In this document: in pieces, positions 15,902-24,435 of the stretch
Layout: each line of letters starts with the position of its first letter
Numbering within the stretch: position 1 is the first letter of the stretch
Origin: Bradyrhizobium lablabi
Lineage (GTDB): Bacteria; Pseudomonadota; Alphaproteobacteria; Rhizobiales; Xanthobacteraceae
DNA length: 33,958 bases
Assembly (NCBI RefSeq): GCF_001440475.1
Contig: NZ_LLYB01000085.1
Span: 24,592-58,549, forward strand
Direction: 5' to 3'
Notes under the pieces: generated by a model
What the model saw: the letters and a program-made list of their open reading frames with translations, nothing else
What the model was told of the DNA's origin: nothing
Databases searched by the model: none
Made by a program: the position numbers and the translations under genes

Positions 15902-17017
15902 ATGTCGGAGCGGCTTCCCAAGATCACCGTGGGACTATTGTTCGGCGGACGCTCCGCAGAGCACGAGGTCTCCCGGGCGTCCGCGGCGAACGTGTTGCGA
16001 GCTCTCGATCCCACCAAATACAATGTCGTGTTGATCGGTTTGGCCAAGGACGGCCGCTGGCTGTTGTGCGACGCCGGAAATCAAGCCGGAACGGTTGCAA
16101 CAGCGCTCACCATCCCGGAGGATGGCGCTCCGCTCGCGCTGGTGCCCGGCGGAAAAGGACGATCGTTGCGGTTCGCCGAGGGCGAGCAAAAGGGCGCCGT
16201 TCACGTTGACGTTATGTTTCCGGTGTTGCACGGGCCGAACGGCGAAGATGGAACGATCCAGGGGGCACTTGAACTCGCCGACGTGGCCTATGTCGGATCC
16301 TCGGTGTTGGGATCCGCGGCCGCCATGGACAAGGACGTTGCAAAGCGGTTGGCACGGGATGCCGGCCTTCCCGTCGTGCCTTTCGCTACGTTGACGTCTC
16401 AAGCCCCGCTTGACTACGCGACGGTCGTCCGCGCGGTCGGCAGCACAGACGTATTTGTCAAACCAGCCAATCTGGGATCGTCCGTGGGCATATCCCGCGC
16501 GAGGTCGGCCGAGGAGTTCGCTCAGTCGTGCGCACTCGCTTTCCGATTTGACAGCAAGATTCTCGCAGAACGATGCATCGATCGCGCCCGCGAGATTGAG
16601 TGCTCCGTGCTCGAAGATGAGAAAGGCTGTGTTCGCGCCTCGTCCCTCGGCGAAATCGTGCCCGCAGACAGTCATGGCTTTTATTCTTATAAAGCAAAGT
16701 ATACCGATGCGGCGGGAGCTAGACTGATCATTCCCGCAGATATTCCACCTGAACGCACGGAGCGTTTGCAGGCGCTTGCCATCAAGACCTTTCAGGTTCT
16801 TGGCTGCGGAGGTTTGGCTCGTGTCGACTTTTTCCTCAAAGGCGAAGAAGTCGTCGTGAATGAGGTAAATACCCTGCCGGGCTTCACCTCCATCAGCATG
16901 TATCCAAAGCTCTGGGAGGCGTCAGGAGTCTCACAGTCCGAGTTGATGGATATCCTGATCGCTCACGCGCTCGCCCGGCACGCGCGACAGCAGCATTCTA
17001 CGGAGGGGGATGCCTGA
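15902..17017 (+). CDS. ddl: D-alanine--D-alanine ligase
   Basis: A 371-residue ATP-grasp ligase that joins two D-alanines for peptidoglycan precursors in the cytoplasm. Visible motifs are GLLFGGRSAEHEVSRASA (N-terminal signature), HGPNGEDGTIQGALELADVAYVGSSVLGSAAAMDK, the ATP-binding FVKPANLGSSVGISR, the omega loop HGFYSYKAKYTD with the Tyr typical of D-Ala rather than D-lactate specificity, and the metal-binding EVNTLPGFTSISMYPKLW. GAGGA lies nine bases before the ATG at 15902; the ATG at 15896 would add two residues but leaves only three bases of spacing. Its position beside dadA rather than in a cell-division cluster suggests that it is an additional copy, which the window cannot prove. Confidence 0.93.
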   Translation: MSERLPKITVGLLFGGRSAEHEVSRASAANVLRALDPTKYNVVLIGLAKDGRWLLCDAGNQAGTVATALTIPEDGAPLALVPGGKGRSLRFAEGEQKGAVHVDVMFPVLHGPNGEDGTIQGALELADVAYVGSSVLGSAAAMDKDVAKRLARDAGLPVVPFATLTSQAPLDYATVVRAVGSTDVFVKPANLGSSVGISRARSAEEFAQSCALAFRFDSKILAERCIDRAREIECSVLEDEKGCVRASSLGEIVPADSHGFYSYKAKYTDAAGARLIIPADIPPERTERLQALAIKTFQVLGCGGLARVDFFLKGEEVVVNEVNTLPGFTSISMYPKLWEASGVSQSELMDILIAHALARHARQQHSTEGDA

Positions 17018-17063
17018 GCAACCAAGCGAAGAGCGTTCCTGTTTCAGCCGATGGAATAACGAC

Positions 17064-17147
17064 CGTCATTGCGAGCGCAGCGAAGCAATCCATCTCACAG
17101 CGCCGAGATAGATGGATTGCTTCGTTGCTTCGCTCCTCGCAATGACG
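17064..17147. repeat. Dispersed palindromic element
   Basis: CGTCATTGCGAG at 17064-17075 is matched by CTCGCAATGACG at 17136-17147, and inside these arms GCGAAGCAATCCATC pairs with GATGGATTGCTTCG. This GTCATTGCGAG-type palindrome is a familiar small dispersed repeat in Bradyrhizobium-like genomes. It lies between the convergent ddl and bisC-like genes and may fold into a long stem that ends or protects transcripts from both sides. Confidence 0.8.
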
Positions 17148-17157
17148 ACGAAACGCT

Positions 17158-19458
17158 TCACCCGTGATCAGGCGGATCAAAGGCCCGGATCGGCGGCAAC
17201 GCCCCCTCATACTTGTCGCACTCGACCACCGTCACCTGGCCGCAGCAGCCTTGCGCCAGTCGCGATGTGCCGATGTCGCGGGTGAGGACATTTGGATTGC
17301 CGTGGACGCAGAGCGGCTGCTCGGTCGTACCAGGCTCCGGATCGTACCAGGCGCCGGTGGACAATTGGACCACGCCGCGCATGACGTCGTCGGTGACAGT
17401 AGCGGCAGCGAGGCACGCGCCGCGGTCGTTGAACAGCCGGACGATGTCGCCATTGGCGACGCCGCGGCGCCTGGCATCGTCAGGGTGGAGGCGGACGACT
17501 TCACGGCCAGCAACCTTGTTGGACTGGCTGTAGGCGCCGAAGTCGAGCTGGCTGTGCAGCCGGGTCGCCGGCTGGTTGGCGATCAGTGTCAGCGGGTGGC
17601 GTGAAGTGGGCGGTTCGGTCGACGGCAACCAGGCCGGATGCGGCGGGCAGTCGTCGTAGCCGAAGCCTGCAATGGTTTTCGAATAGATCTCGATCTTGCC
17701 GCTTGGCGTTGAAAGCTTGTTGCCTACGGGATCGGTGCGGAAGGCGCGAAGGAAGCCGCCGTCATCGGGCCCCGAGGGCAGCGCCAGTTCGCCGCGTTGC
17801 CAGAATTCGTCGAAGTCAGGCGCTTCCCAACCGGCCTCGGCCAGCGCGCGCCGCGTCGGCTCGTAGAGATGAGCCAGCCATTGCCGGCTATTGCGTCCTT
17901 CCGTGAAGGCCTGCTCGACGCCCAGCCGCCGCGAGAGGTCGGCAAAGATGTCAAAATCATCGCGCGCTTCGCCAATCGGGTCCACCGCCTTGCGCATCGC
18001 GATCAGTCTTGGATCAGTGCCGGCGGCGCCGATATCGTCGCGCTCCAGCGTCATGGTCGCGGGCAGCACGATATCGGCGAATTTTGCCATCGGCGTCCAG
18101 GCGCTTTCGTGCACCACGATGGTTTGCGGGGCGTTGAAAGCCCGCCGCATCCGGTTGATGTCCTGATGATGATGGAAAGGATTGCCGCCCGCCCAATAGA
18201 CCAGCTTGATGTCGGGATAGGGCATGGAACGGCCGTTATAGTCGAACGGCTCGCCCGGATTGAGCAGCATGTCGCTGACGCGCGCAACGGGGATGAACTC
18301 GCTGACGCCGTTCTTGCCCTGCGACAGCGTCGGTATAGGAACGGCGTTGAGCCGGCGGCCGGTGTGTCCGAGCGCGCCAAGCGCGTAATTGTATCCACCG
18401 CCGGGCAGGCCGATCTGGCCGAGCATGGCTGCGAGCACTGCGCCCATCCACACCGGCTGCTCGCCATATTGCGCCCGCTGCAGCGAATGCGAGACCGCGA
18501 CCAGGGTGCGCCCGCGCGGCAGACGGTGCGCGAGGTCGACGATCATGCCGGATGAGATGCCGGTGATGTCGGCCGCCCATGCGGCCGTCTTCGGCGTGCC
18601 GTCGTCACGGCCGAGCAGATAGCGTTCGAAGTTTTCAAAACCGGTGCAATAGCGTTCGATGAAGGCCTTGTCGCAGAGATCTTCGGTCAGGAGCGTGTGC
18701 GCGAGCGCCAGCATCAGCGCGACATCGGTGCCGACTTTGATCGGCAGCCATCGCGCGTTGGCTTCTTCCGGCATGTCGTCCCGCAGCGGGCTGATACAGT
18801 AGAACGCCGCGCCGCGGCGCGCGGCCGTCGCCATCGCGTCGCGCTCGATGTGGCGGCTGATGCCGCCGCTTGCGACATGCGAGTTCTTCAGCGCCATGCC
18901 GCCGAACGCCAGAACAATATCGCTGTGTTCGGCGATCTGATCCCAGGTCACGTTGTGGCGCGAGACGGCCTCATAGCCGCCCATCACATGCGGCAGGATC
19001 ACGGCCGAGGCGCCGGCGCTATAGCTGTTCACCGAGCGCACGTAGCCGCCGAATGCCATGTTCAGGAAGCGATGAACCTGGCTCTGCGCGTGATGAAAAC
19101 GGCCGGCGCTGGACCAGCCGTAGGAGCCCCCGAAGACCGCGGCTGCGCCATGTTCAGTTTTGACCCGCGACAATTCGCTCGCCAGCAGGTCGAGAACCTT
19201 GTCCCACGAGTATTCGACGAATTCCTGATCGAACGTGCGCTCGGTGCGCGCGCTGCGGTCCAGCCATGCCTTGCGGACCATCGGCCGCAGGATGCGCGCC
19301 TTGTGGCGCATCGCGGTGGTGAAATTCTGCAGGATAGGCGAGGGCGCCGGGTCACCCTCGTAGGGCGTGACATCGAGGGTTTCGCCATTCCATCGCGCGG
19401 AGAAGGCGCCCCAGTGCGCGCTGTGCGGCGCCCAATCGTCTGCGGCCTGATCCATCAT
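17158..19458 (-). CDS. BisC/TorZ-type molybdopterin oxidoreductase
   Basis: A 766-residue enzyme of the DMSO-reductase family, subgroup of biotin sulfoxide and TMAO/S-oxide reductases. It lacks a Tat signal and an iron-sulfur Cys motif at the N-terminus, as cytoplasmic BisC does. GSYGWSSAGRFHHAQ (111-125) holds the likely molybdenum-ligand serine (Ser117), and the C-terminus carries the cofactor-binding NQPATRLHSQLDFGAYSQSNKVAGREVVRLHPDDARRRG block. It would reduce an S-oxide or N-oxide, for example methionine or biotin sulfoxide; the exact substrate is open. Its start overlaps the spacing of a GGAG three to six bases upstream, so 19455 is an alternative. It lies 16 bp after the XRE-cupin gene, probably in one operon. 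Confidence 0.9.
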   Translation of the reverse strand: MMDQAADDWAPHSAHWGAFSARWNGETLDVTPYEGDPAPSPILQNFTTAMRHKARILRPMVRKAWLDRSARTERTFDQEFVEYSWDKVLDLLASELSRVKTEHGAAAVFGGSYGWSSAGRFHHAQSQVHRFLNMAFGGYVRSVNSYSAGASAVILPHVMGGYEAVSRHNVTWDQIAEHSDIVLAFGGMALKNSHVASGGISRHIERDAMATAARRGAAFYCISPLRDDMPEEANARWLPIKVGTDVALMLALAHTLLTEDLCDKAFIERYCTGFENFERYLLGRDDGTPKTAAWAADITGISSGMIVDLAHRLPRGRTLVAVSHSLQRAQYGEQPVWMGAVLAAMLGQIGLPGGGYNYALGALGHTGRRLNAVPIPTLSQGKNGVSEFIPVARVSDMLLNPGEPFDYNGRSMPYPDIKLVYWAGGNPFHHHQDINRMRRAFNAPQTIVVHESAWTPMAKFADIVLPATMTLERDDIGAAGTDPRLIAMRKAVDPIGEARDDFDIFADLSRRLGVEQAFTEGRNSRQWLAHLYEPTRRALAEAGWEAPDFDEFWQRGELALPSGPDDGGFLRAFRTDPVGNKLSTPSGKIEIYSKTIAGFGYDDCPPHPAWLPSTEPPTSRHPLTLIANQPATRLHSQLDFGAYSQSNKVAGREVVRLHPDDARRRGVANGDIVRLFNDRGACLAAATVTDDVMRGVVQLSTGAWYDPEPGTTEQPLCVHGNPNVLTRDIGTSRLAQGCCGQVTVVECDKYEGALPPIRAFDPPDHG

Positions 19459-19474
19459 TTACTCCAGATTGTCG

Positions 19475-20143
19475 CTACCCGGTCTGCGTCACGCAGTTCA
19501 CCCACAACACCACCGCTTTCGCATCTTCCGCGGGATTTGAGAAGCGATGGGGGCGGCGGCTGGCAAAGCGGAAACTGTCCCCTTGCTTGAGGCTCCAGGT
19601 TTCGGCGTCCACCGTCAGCGTCATCTCGCCTTCCAGCACCAGCCCCGCTTCCTCGCCGTCATGCGTATAGAGTTCGTCGCCGGTGTTGCCGCCGGGCTCG
19701 AGGTGCACGAGAAACAGATTGAGGCGGTTTTCCGTTCCGGCCGGGCTCAGCAATTGCTTGGAAATGCCGGTACGCCACAGTTTTAGTTCGGCGCGCTGCA
19801 ACTGGCGCGTCACCACGCCGCCGGAACCGGCATCATCGCTCGGCTTCGAGCCGAACAGCGCGGCGATGCCGACGCCGAGCACATCGGCGAGCGTGGCCAG
19901 CACGCGCAGCGAAGGCGACGACAACCCGCGCTCGATCTGGCTGAGGAAGCCGATCGACAGATCGGTTCGGTCGGCAATCGTCTCCAGCGACAATTTGTGT
20001 TCGCGGCGCAGGTCGCGAATGCGGCGGCCGACCGCAAGGTCCATCGCCGGTTCGGCCGGCCGGGCGGCGGGCTTTGCCTTCGGCGTGCGCGCTGCCTTTC
20101 TCGGCTTGGGCGTTGCTTTCTTTATTCTCCTGCCACCGCTCAC
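19475..20143 (-). CDS. XRE-family regulator with cupin domain
   Basis: A 222-residue protein. A Lys/Pro/Ala-rich tail (residues 1-34, KKATPKPRKAARTPKAKPAARP) precedes the helix-turn-helix (about 37-92: RRIRDLRREHKLSLETIADRTDLSIGFLSQIERGLSSPSLRVLATLADVLGVGIAALFG). A cupin barrel occupies about 145-215 (LEPGGNTGDELYTHDGEEAGLVLEGEMTLTVDAETWSLKQGDSFRFASRRPHRFSN). The sensor layout is the same as in the XRE-cupin at 12480. The gene heads the unit with the molybdoenzyme and diverges from an ABC-transporter operon. Two 17-bp near-repeats in the divergent region are plausible operators. The ligand is probably an amine, sulfoxide or amino acid moved by the transporter. Confidence 0.88.
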   Translation of the reverse strand: MSGGRRIKKATPKPRKAARTPKAKPAARPAEPAMDLAVGRRIRDLRREHKLSLETIADRTDLSIGFLSQIERGLSSPSLRVLATLADVLGVGIAALFGSKPSDDAGSGGVVTRQLQRAELKLWRTGISKQLLSPAGTENRLNLFLVHLEPGGNTGDELYTHDGEEAGLVLEGEMTLTVDAETWSLKQGDSFRFASRRPHRFSNPAEDAKAVVLWVNCVTQTG

Positions 20144-20157
20144 GTCAGACTGCTTTC

Positions 20158-20174
20158 TTCATATGCATGAAAAT
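20158..20174. promoter_or_regulatory. Candidate operator copy 1 of the XRE-cupin regulator
   Basis: TTCATATGCATGAAAAT sits 14 bp upstream of the XRE-cupin start. Its TTCAT/ATGAA arms are complementary, so it can bind a dimer. A second copy differing at three bases lies 50 bp away. Confidence 0.55.
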
Positions 20175-20207
20175 GGCTTGCAATAGTCGGGGAACTGTGA
20201 CCACAAT

Positions 20208-20224
20208 TTCATATTGGTGAAAAT
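20208..20224. promoter_or_regulatory. Candidate operator copy 2 of the XRE-cupin regulator
   Basis: TTCATATTGGTGAAAAT shares 14 of 17 bases with the copy at 20158-20174, in the same orientation, with identical outer parts. It lies 86 bp upstream of the binding-protein gene. Both copies lie in the divergent region, which argues for joint control of the two operons. Confidence 0.55.
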
Positions 20225-20310
20225 AGGCCCGAACGGCGTTGCCCGCAACTTCTTCTGTCAAGGCCAGGCGGGCGGGGCCGGATCGGTGTCCGGTTTCAGG
20301 AGGGTGTGCG

Positions 20311-21078
20311 ATGGCTCTGAAGCGTCTCGTTCAGGCCGCGGTGGCGGCTCTGGTTCTCACTGCCGCGATGCCGGCATCCGCGCAGCAGGTGCTGAAGGTG
20401 GGCTCGACGCCAACCGGCGTGCCCTTCACCTTCCTCGACACCAAGACCAACAGCATTCAGGGCATCATGGTCGATCTCATCACCGAGATCGGCAAGGACG
20501 CCGGCTTCCAGGTGCAGATCGAGCCGATGCAGTTCTCCACCCTGATCGCCTCGCTCACCTCGAACAAGATCGACATCATCTCGGCGGCGATGTTCGTTAC
20601 GCCCGCGCGCAAGGAAGTGATCGATTTCTCCGAGCCGTTCTACAGCTACGGCGAGGGGCTGCTGGTGCCGAAGAGCGACAGCAAGGCCTACGCCAGCCAG
20701 GAAGATCTGAAAGGTGCGGTGGTCGGCGCGCAGGTCGGGACAGCTTTCGTCGATGCCCTGAAGAAGTCGGGCTTGTTCAGCGAGGTGAAGGCTTACGACA
20801 CCATTCCCGACATCCTGCGCGACGTGAACGCCGGGCGTCTGAAGGCCGGCTTCGCCGATTACCCGATCCTCGCCTATAACCTCAAGCAGGGCGGATTCCC
20901 CGAGGCGCGCATCGTCGAGAGCTACAAGCCGACGACCGTAGGTGCGGTCGGCATCGGCGTGCGCAAGGGCGATACCGAGCTGCTCGCCAAGATCAACGCC
21001 TCGCTGGCGAAGCTCAAGGCCAACGGCACGGTCGAAAAGATCCTCGATAAATGGGGCCTGAAGGCGCAGGGGGCCTGA
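20311..21078 (+). CDS. Polar amino-acid ABC transporter substrate-binding protein
   Basis: A 255-residue family-3 periplasmic binding protein. The signal peptide [26 protein letters not shown] is followed by [39 protein letters not shown] and the conserved [45 protein letters not shown], then [21 protein letters not shown]. This class delivers polar amino acids, opines or amines to the inner-membrane permease. AGGAGGG precedes the ATG at 20311 by six bases. The stop overlaps the start of the permease (TGATG), so the two are translationally coupled. It is the first gene of an operon ending in a FAD oxidoreductase and diverges from the XRE-cupin/molybdoenzyme unit. Confidence 0.93.
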   Translation: MALKRLVQAAVAALVLTAAMPASAQQVLKVGSTPTGVPFTFLDTKTNSIQGIMVDLITEIGKDAGFQVQIEPMQFSTLIASLTSNKIDIISAAMFVTPARKEVIDFSEPFYSYGEGLLVPKSDSKAYASQEDLKGAVVGAQVGTAFVDALKKSGLFSEVKAYDTIPDILRDVNAGRLKAGFADYPILAYNLKQGGFPEARIVESYKPTTVGAVGIGVRKGDTELLAKINASLAKLKANGTVEKILDKWGLKAQGA

Positions 21079-21731
21079 TGCAGGCCTTCTGGCGCGACAC
21101 GATCGAGTTCCTGCCGATTCTGATGAACGGTGTGGCGCTGACGATCATCGTCACCATCGGTTCACTGCTGTTGTCCACGCTGCTCGGCCTGATCTGGGCG
21201 TTGATGCGGGTTTCCGGCATCGGCGTTCTCTCGGGATTGAGCGCAGGGCTGATCAACGTCATCCGCGGCATCCCGATCATCGTGCTGCTGTTCTATCTCT
21301 ACTTCGTGATGCCGGAGTTTGGCCTGACGCTGACCGCGCTGCAGGCGGCCATTCTCGGGCTCGGCATCGCCTATTCGGCCTATCAGGCGGAAAACTTCCG
21401 CGCCGGCATCGAGGCCATCGACAAGGGGCAGATCGAGGCCGCGCAGGCGATCGGCATGGGTTGGCGGCAGACCATGCGCCGCGTGGTGCTGCCGCAGGCG
21501 ATCAAGATCGTGCTGCCGCCCTACGGCAACGTCATGATCATGATGTTGAAGGATTCGTCCCAAGCCTCGACCATCACGGTCGCCGAACTCGCCCTTCAGG
21601 GCAAGCTGATCGCGTCCTCGACCTTCAAGAACACCAGCGTGTTCACGCTGGTTGCGCTGATGTATCTCACCATGAGCATTCCGCTCATTCTCCTGGTCCG
21701 TCACTTCGAAAAGCGAGCGGGCCAGAAATGA
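21078..21731 (+). CDS. Amino-acid ABC transporter permease (HisMQ type)
   Basis: A 217-residue inner-membrane permease with about five helices. [17 protein letters not shown] begins the conserved domain, and [53 protein letters not shown] contains the EAA loop ([11 protein letters not shown]) that contacts the ATPase. [15 protein letters not shown] is the HisM/HisQ hallmark. The ATG overlaps the binding-protein stop, and its own stop overlaps the ATPase start (ATGA). Only one permease is encoded, so a homodimer is likely. Confidence 0.93.
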   Translation: MQAFWRDTIEFLPILMNGVALTIIVTIGSLLLSTLLGLIWALMRVSGIGVLSGLSAGLINVIRGIPIIVLLFYLYFVMPEFGLTLTALQAAILGLGIAYSAYQAENFRAGIEAIDKGQIEAAQAIGMGWRQTMRRVVLPQAIKIVLPPYGNVMIMMLKDSSQASTITVAELALQGKLIASSTFKNTSVFTLVALMYLTMSIPLILLVRHFEKRAGQK

Positions 21732-22459
21732 TCGAGCTGACCAACGTTCACAAGAGTTTCGGCAAGGTCGAGGTGCTCAAGGGCATCACGGCCTCCGTCG
21801 AGAAGGGCGAGGTGGTCTGCATCATCGGCCCCTCGGGCTCCGGCAAATCCACCATCCTGCGCTGCATCAACGGGCTGGAAAGCTATGACAGCGGCGACAT
21901 CAGCGTGGAGGGCGCGCGGGTGGACCGCAATGCGCCTTCGATCGTTTCGATCCGCACGCAGGTGTCGATGGTGTTCCAGCGCTTCAATCTGTTTCCGCAT
22001 CGGACCGCGCTGGAGAATGTCATCGAAGGGCCGGTCTATGTGAAGAAGGAGCCGCGCGCGGCAGCGCTGGAGCGCGGCCGTGCGCTATTGGCGCAGGTAG
22101 GGCTGGCCGAGAAGGCCGAAGTCCATCCGCCGCAACTGTCCGGCGGTCAGCAGCAGCGCGTGGCGATTGCCCGCGCGCTCGCGATGCAGCCGAAGGCTAT
22201 TCTGTTCGACGAGCCGACCTCGGCGCTCGATCCTGAACTGGTCGGCGATGTGCTCTCGGTGATGCGCAAGCTCGCCGATGACGGCATGACCATGGTCGTC
22301 GTCACCCATGAGATGGGATTTGCCCGCGATGTCGCCGATCGCGTGCTGTTCATCGACGGTGGCGTGATCGTGGAGCAGGGGCCGGCGAAATCGGTCCTCA
22401 ACCAGCCGCAGCATGCGCGCACGCAGGACTTTTTGCGGCGCGTGCTGCATCCGCTCTAA
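21728..22459 (+). CDS. Amino-acid ABC transporter ATP-binding protein
   Basis: A 243-residue ATPase of the GlnQ/HisP group. Walker A is GPSGSGKST (about 37-45), the Q-loop is in [20 protein letters not shown], the ABC signature is [17 protein letters not shown], Walker B is [14 protein letters not shown], and the switch His is in [23 protein letters not shown]. GlnQ members power import of polar amino acids. It is coupled to the permease by an ATGA overlap and followed 17 bp later by the FAD oxidoreductase. Confidence 0.95.
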   Translation: MIELTNVHKSFGKVEVLKGITASVEKGEVVCIIGPSGSGKSTILRCINGLESYDSGDISVEGARVDRNAPSIVSIRTQVSMVFQRFNLFPHRTALENVIEGPVYVKKEPRAAALERGRALLAQVGLAEKAEVHPPQLSGGQQQRVAIARALAMQPKAILFDEPTSALDPELVGDVLSVMRKLADDGMTMVVVTHEMGFARDVADRVLFIDGGVIVEQGPAKSVLNQPQHARTQDFLRRVLHPL

Positions 22460-22476
22460 GCATCAAGTTGTTGTCC

Positions 22477-23769
22477 ATGAACGCGCCTGTAACTTTGCCG
22501 CTGCCGCCAAGCCTCTACGCTGATACGGCGGTCGCGCCGACACCGACGCCACCGCTCGATGGCGACAGGAACGTTGCAGTCGCGATCATCGGCGGCGGTT
22601 TTACGGGACTGTCCACCGCGCTGCATCTGGCCGAGCAGGGCGTGAATGCGATCGTGCTGGAAGCGCAACAGCCGGGCTGGGGGGCTTCCGGCAATAATGG
22701 CGGCCAGGTCAATCCGGGGCTGAAGCACGATCCTGACCAGATCGAGGCGGATTTCGGCGCCGAGCTCGGCGGCCGCATGATCGAGTTCGCCTACGGCACC
22801 ACCAACTACACGTTCGACCTGATCCGCCGCTACCAGATCCCCTGCGAGGCGCGGCAGAACGGCACGCTGCGCGCGGCCTATAACGAAGCAAGCGCGGCGG
22901 CGATCGAAGCGACCGCGAAGCAATGCATCCGCCGCGGCATGCCGGTGACGCTGCTGAACCGCGAGCAGATGCGCGAGATGACCGGCACCGACCGCTATCT
23001 CTGTGCCATGCAGGATAATCGCGGCGGCGATTTGCATCCGCTGAGCTATGCGCGCGGACTGGCGCGCGCCGCGATCGCGGCAGGCGCTGCGGTTCATGGC
23101 GAGACGCCGGCGCTGTCCTTGTCGCGTGAAGGAGCCGGCTGGCGCATCGAAACGCCGCGCGGGATCGTGCGCGCGGAAAAAGTGCTGCTGGCGACCAATG
23201 CGTTCACCGATAATCTATGGCCGGCGCTTCGGCGCAGCATCGTGCCGGTGTTCTCGTCGATCACCGCCACTGCGCCTCTGCCTGATGACGTCGCGCGCGA
23301 AATCATGCCGACGCGGCCGGTGCTCTACGAGAGCGGACACATCACGGTCTATTACCGCATCGATCAGCACAATCGTTTGCTGATGGGCGGGCGCGGGCCG
23401 ATGCGCTGGATCAGCAAGCCTGCCGATGTTGCCTATCTCATCCGCTACGCCGAACGGCTGTGGCCGCGGCTGAAAGGCGTGAAGTGGACGCACGGCTGGA
23501 ACAGCCGGCTCGCGATCACGCCCGATCATTATCCGCATGTGCATGAGCCTGCGGAAAACCTTCTGATCTCGCTCGGCTGTAACGGCCGCGGCGTTGCGCT
23601 TTCGACCGCGATGGGCGGGCAACTCGCGCGCCGCCTCATCGGCGGAAAGAATGCCGAGATCGACATGCCCGTTACGGGTATCAAGCCGATGCCGCTGCAT
23701 GCCTTCTGGCCGATAGGCGTCACCGCCGCCGTCGTGGCGGGGCGGGTGCGGGACCGGCTCGGGATCTAG
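22477..23769 (+). CDS. FAD-dependent amine/amino acid oxidoreductase (PuuB/DadA-like)
   Basis: A 430-residue DAO-superfamily enzyme. An N-terminal extension with a Pro/Thr-rich stretch (VAPTPTPPLDGDRN) precedes VAIIGGGFTGLSTALHLAEQGVNAIVLEAQQPGWGASGNNGGQVNPG, the FAD-binding fold with the WGASGxNGGQ motif of gamma-glutamylputrescine oxidases and related amine oxidases. GGDLHPLSYARGLARAAIAAGAAVHGE and the C-terminal GWNSRLAITPDHYPHVHEP, NLLISLGCNGRGVALSTAMGGQLA also fit. It oxidises a primary or secondary amine or amino acid with oxygen as acceptor. ATG 22477 is preferred over a TTG at 22468. It is the last gene of the transporter operon, so its substrate is probably what the transporter imports. 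Confidence 0.9.
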   Translation: MNAPVTLPLPPSLYADTAVAPTPTPPLDGDRNVAVAIIGGGFTGLSTALHLAEQGVNAIVLEAQQPGWGASGNNGGQVNPGLKHDPDQIEADFGAELGGRMIEFAYGTTNYTFDLIRRYQIPCEARQNGTLRAAYNEASAAAIEATAKQCIRRGMPVTLLNREQMREMTGTDRYLCAMQDNRGGDLHPLSYARGLARAAIAAGAAVHGETPALSLSREGAGWRIETPRGIVRAEKVLLATNAFTDNLWPALRRSIVPVFSSITATAPLPDDVAREIMPTRPVLYESGHITVYYRIDQHNRLLMGGRGPMRWISKPADVAYLIRYAERLWPRLKGVKWTHGWNSRLAITPDHYPHVHEPAENLLISLGCNGRGVALSTAMGGQLARRLIGGKNAEIDMPVTGIKPMPLHAFWPIGVTAAVVAGRVRDRLGI

Positions 23770-23808
23770 TAAGTCGCACTTTGGTTACCTGCGCGCGCAA
23801 CGAGCAGG

Positions 23809-23852
23809 TTGACAACTTAAATACTCATAATTATGATAATCAAATATTTGAT
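23809..23852 (+). promoter_or_regulatory. MarR promoter with two palindromic operators
   Basis: TTGACA at 23809-23814, a 17-base spacer and TATGAT at 23832-23837 form a near-consensus sigma-70 promoter that would start near 23844. TCATAATTATGA (23825-23836), a perfect palindrome, covers the -10, and ATCAAATATTTGAT (23839-23852), also perfect, covers the start point. Such overlap suits a MarR repressor. A weak GC-rich stem (23787-23809) from the preceding gene ends where the -35 begins. The promoter makes the more upstream ATG codons at 23833 and 23851 poor start choices. Confidence 0.65.
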
Positions 23853-23865
23853 GATGGGTGAGAGT

Positions 23866-24435
23866 ATGCGCCCCGCTGCCAGAAACCCTTCGCGAGACAA
23901 GCCGTCCGTGTTGATTCTTGGACGCGACGGAATTCCCATTCGCCGGATATTGGCTCCGCTGGTTCGGAGGCTCCAACAAGTCTGCCTGAGCATGATCACC
24001 ACCGCCTTGAAAGAGGCCGACCTGGTGCAGCTGGAGTATGCCTTGCTGGTGTTCGTCGACGACGTGCCCGGCATCAGCCAGCAAGCGCTGTCGGAGGCGC
24101 TTGGAATCGACCGCAACAATGTCAGCCTGATCGCAGATAAGCTCGAAGCGCGGGGTCTTCTGAAGCGGGCGGTGAACGGCGCCGATCGGCGCGCTCGCGA
24201 GCTCTACATAACGCCGGAGGGCAGGAAGCTGTGGCGCGGCCATCGCGCCAAAGTTCGTCACGCCAACGATCGGATCCTGAGTACGCTGACGTCTGACGAG
24301 AAAGAGCAGTTTCTCGACTTGCTGGTGCGTGTGGTGGAAGGCAATCGTATCCATGCGCGCCCCGGGGGCGGACGGCGCAAGCGCGGTTCCGTCAAATCAT
24401 CCGTGACTCAAGCGAGGCCCAGTCATGCCCCGTAG
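23866..24435 (+). CDS. MarR family transcriptional regulator
   Basis: A 189-residue winged-helix regulator beginning MRPAARNPSRDKPSV. The core (about 30-170) includes RRLQQVCLSMITTALKEADLVQLEYALLVFVDDVPGISQQALSEALGIDRNNVSLIADKLEARGLLKRAVNGADRRARELYITPEGRKLW, the MarR wing with the DRR motif. The C-terminus is a basic tail (RPGGGRRKRGSVKSSV). The ATG at 23866 is chosen because the promoter at 23809-23837 places the transcript start near 23844, leaving a short leader with GGTGAG. The stop lies 11 bases inside the following binding-protein gene, so the two are co-transcribed. It probably represses its own operon. Confidence 0.88.
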   Translation: MRPAARNPSRDKPSVLILGRDGIPIRRILAPLVRRLQQVCLSMITTALKEADLVQLEYALLVFVDDVPGISQQALSEALGIDRNNVSLIADKLEARGLLKRAVNGADRRARELYITPEGRKLWRGHRAKVRHANDRILSTLTSDEKEQFLDLLVRVVEGNRIHARPGGGRRKRGSVKSSVTQARPSHAP

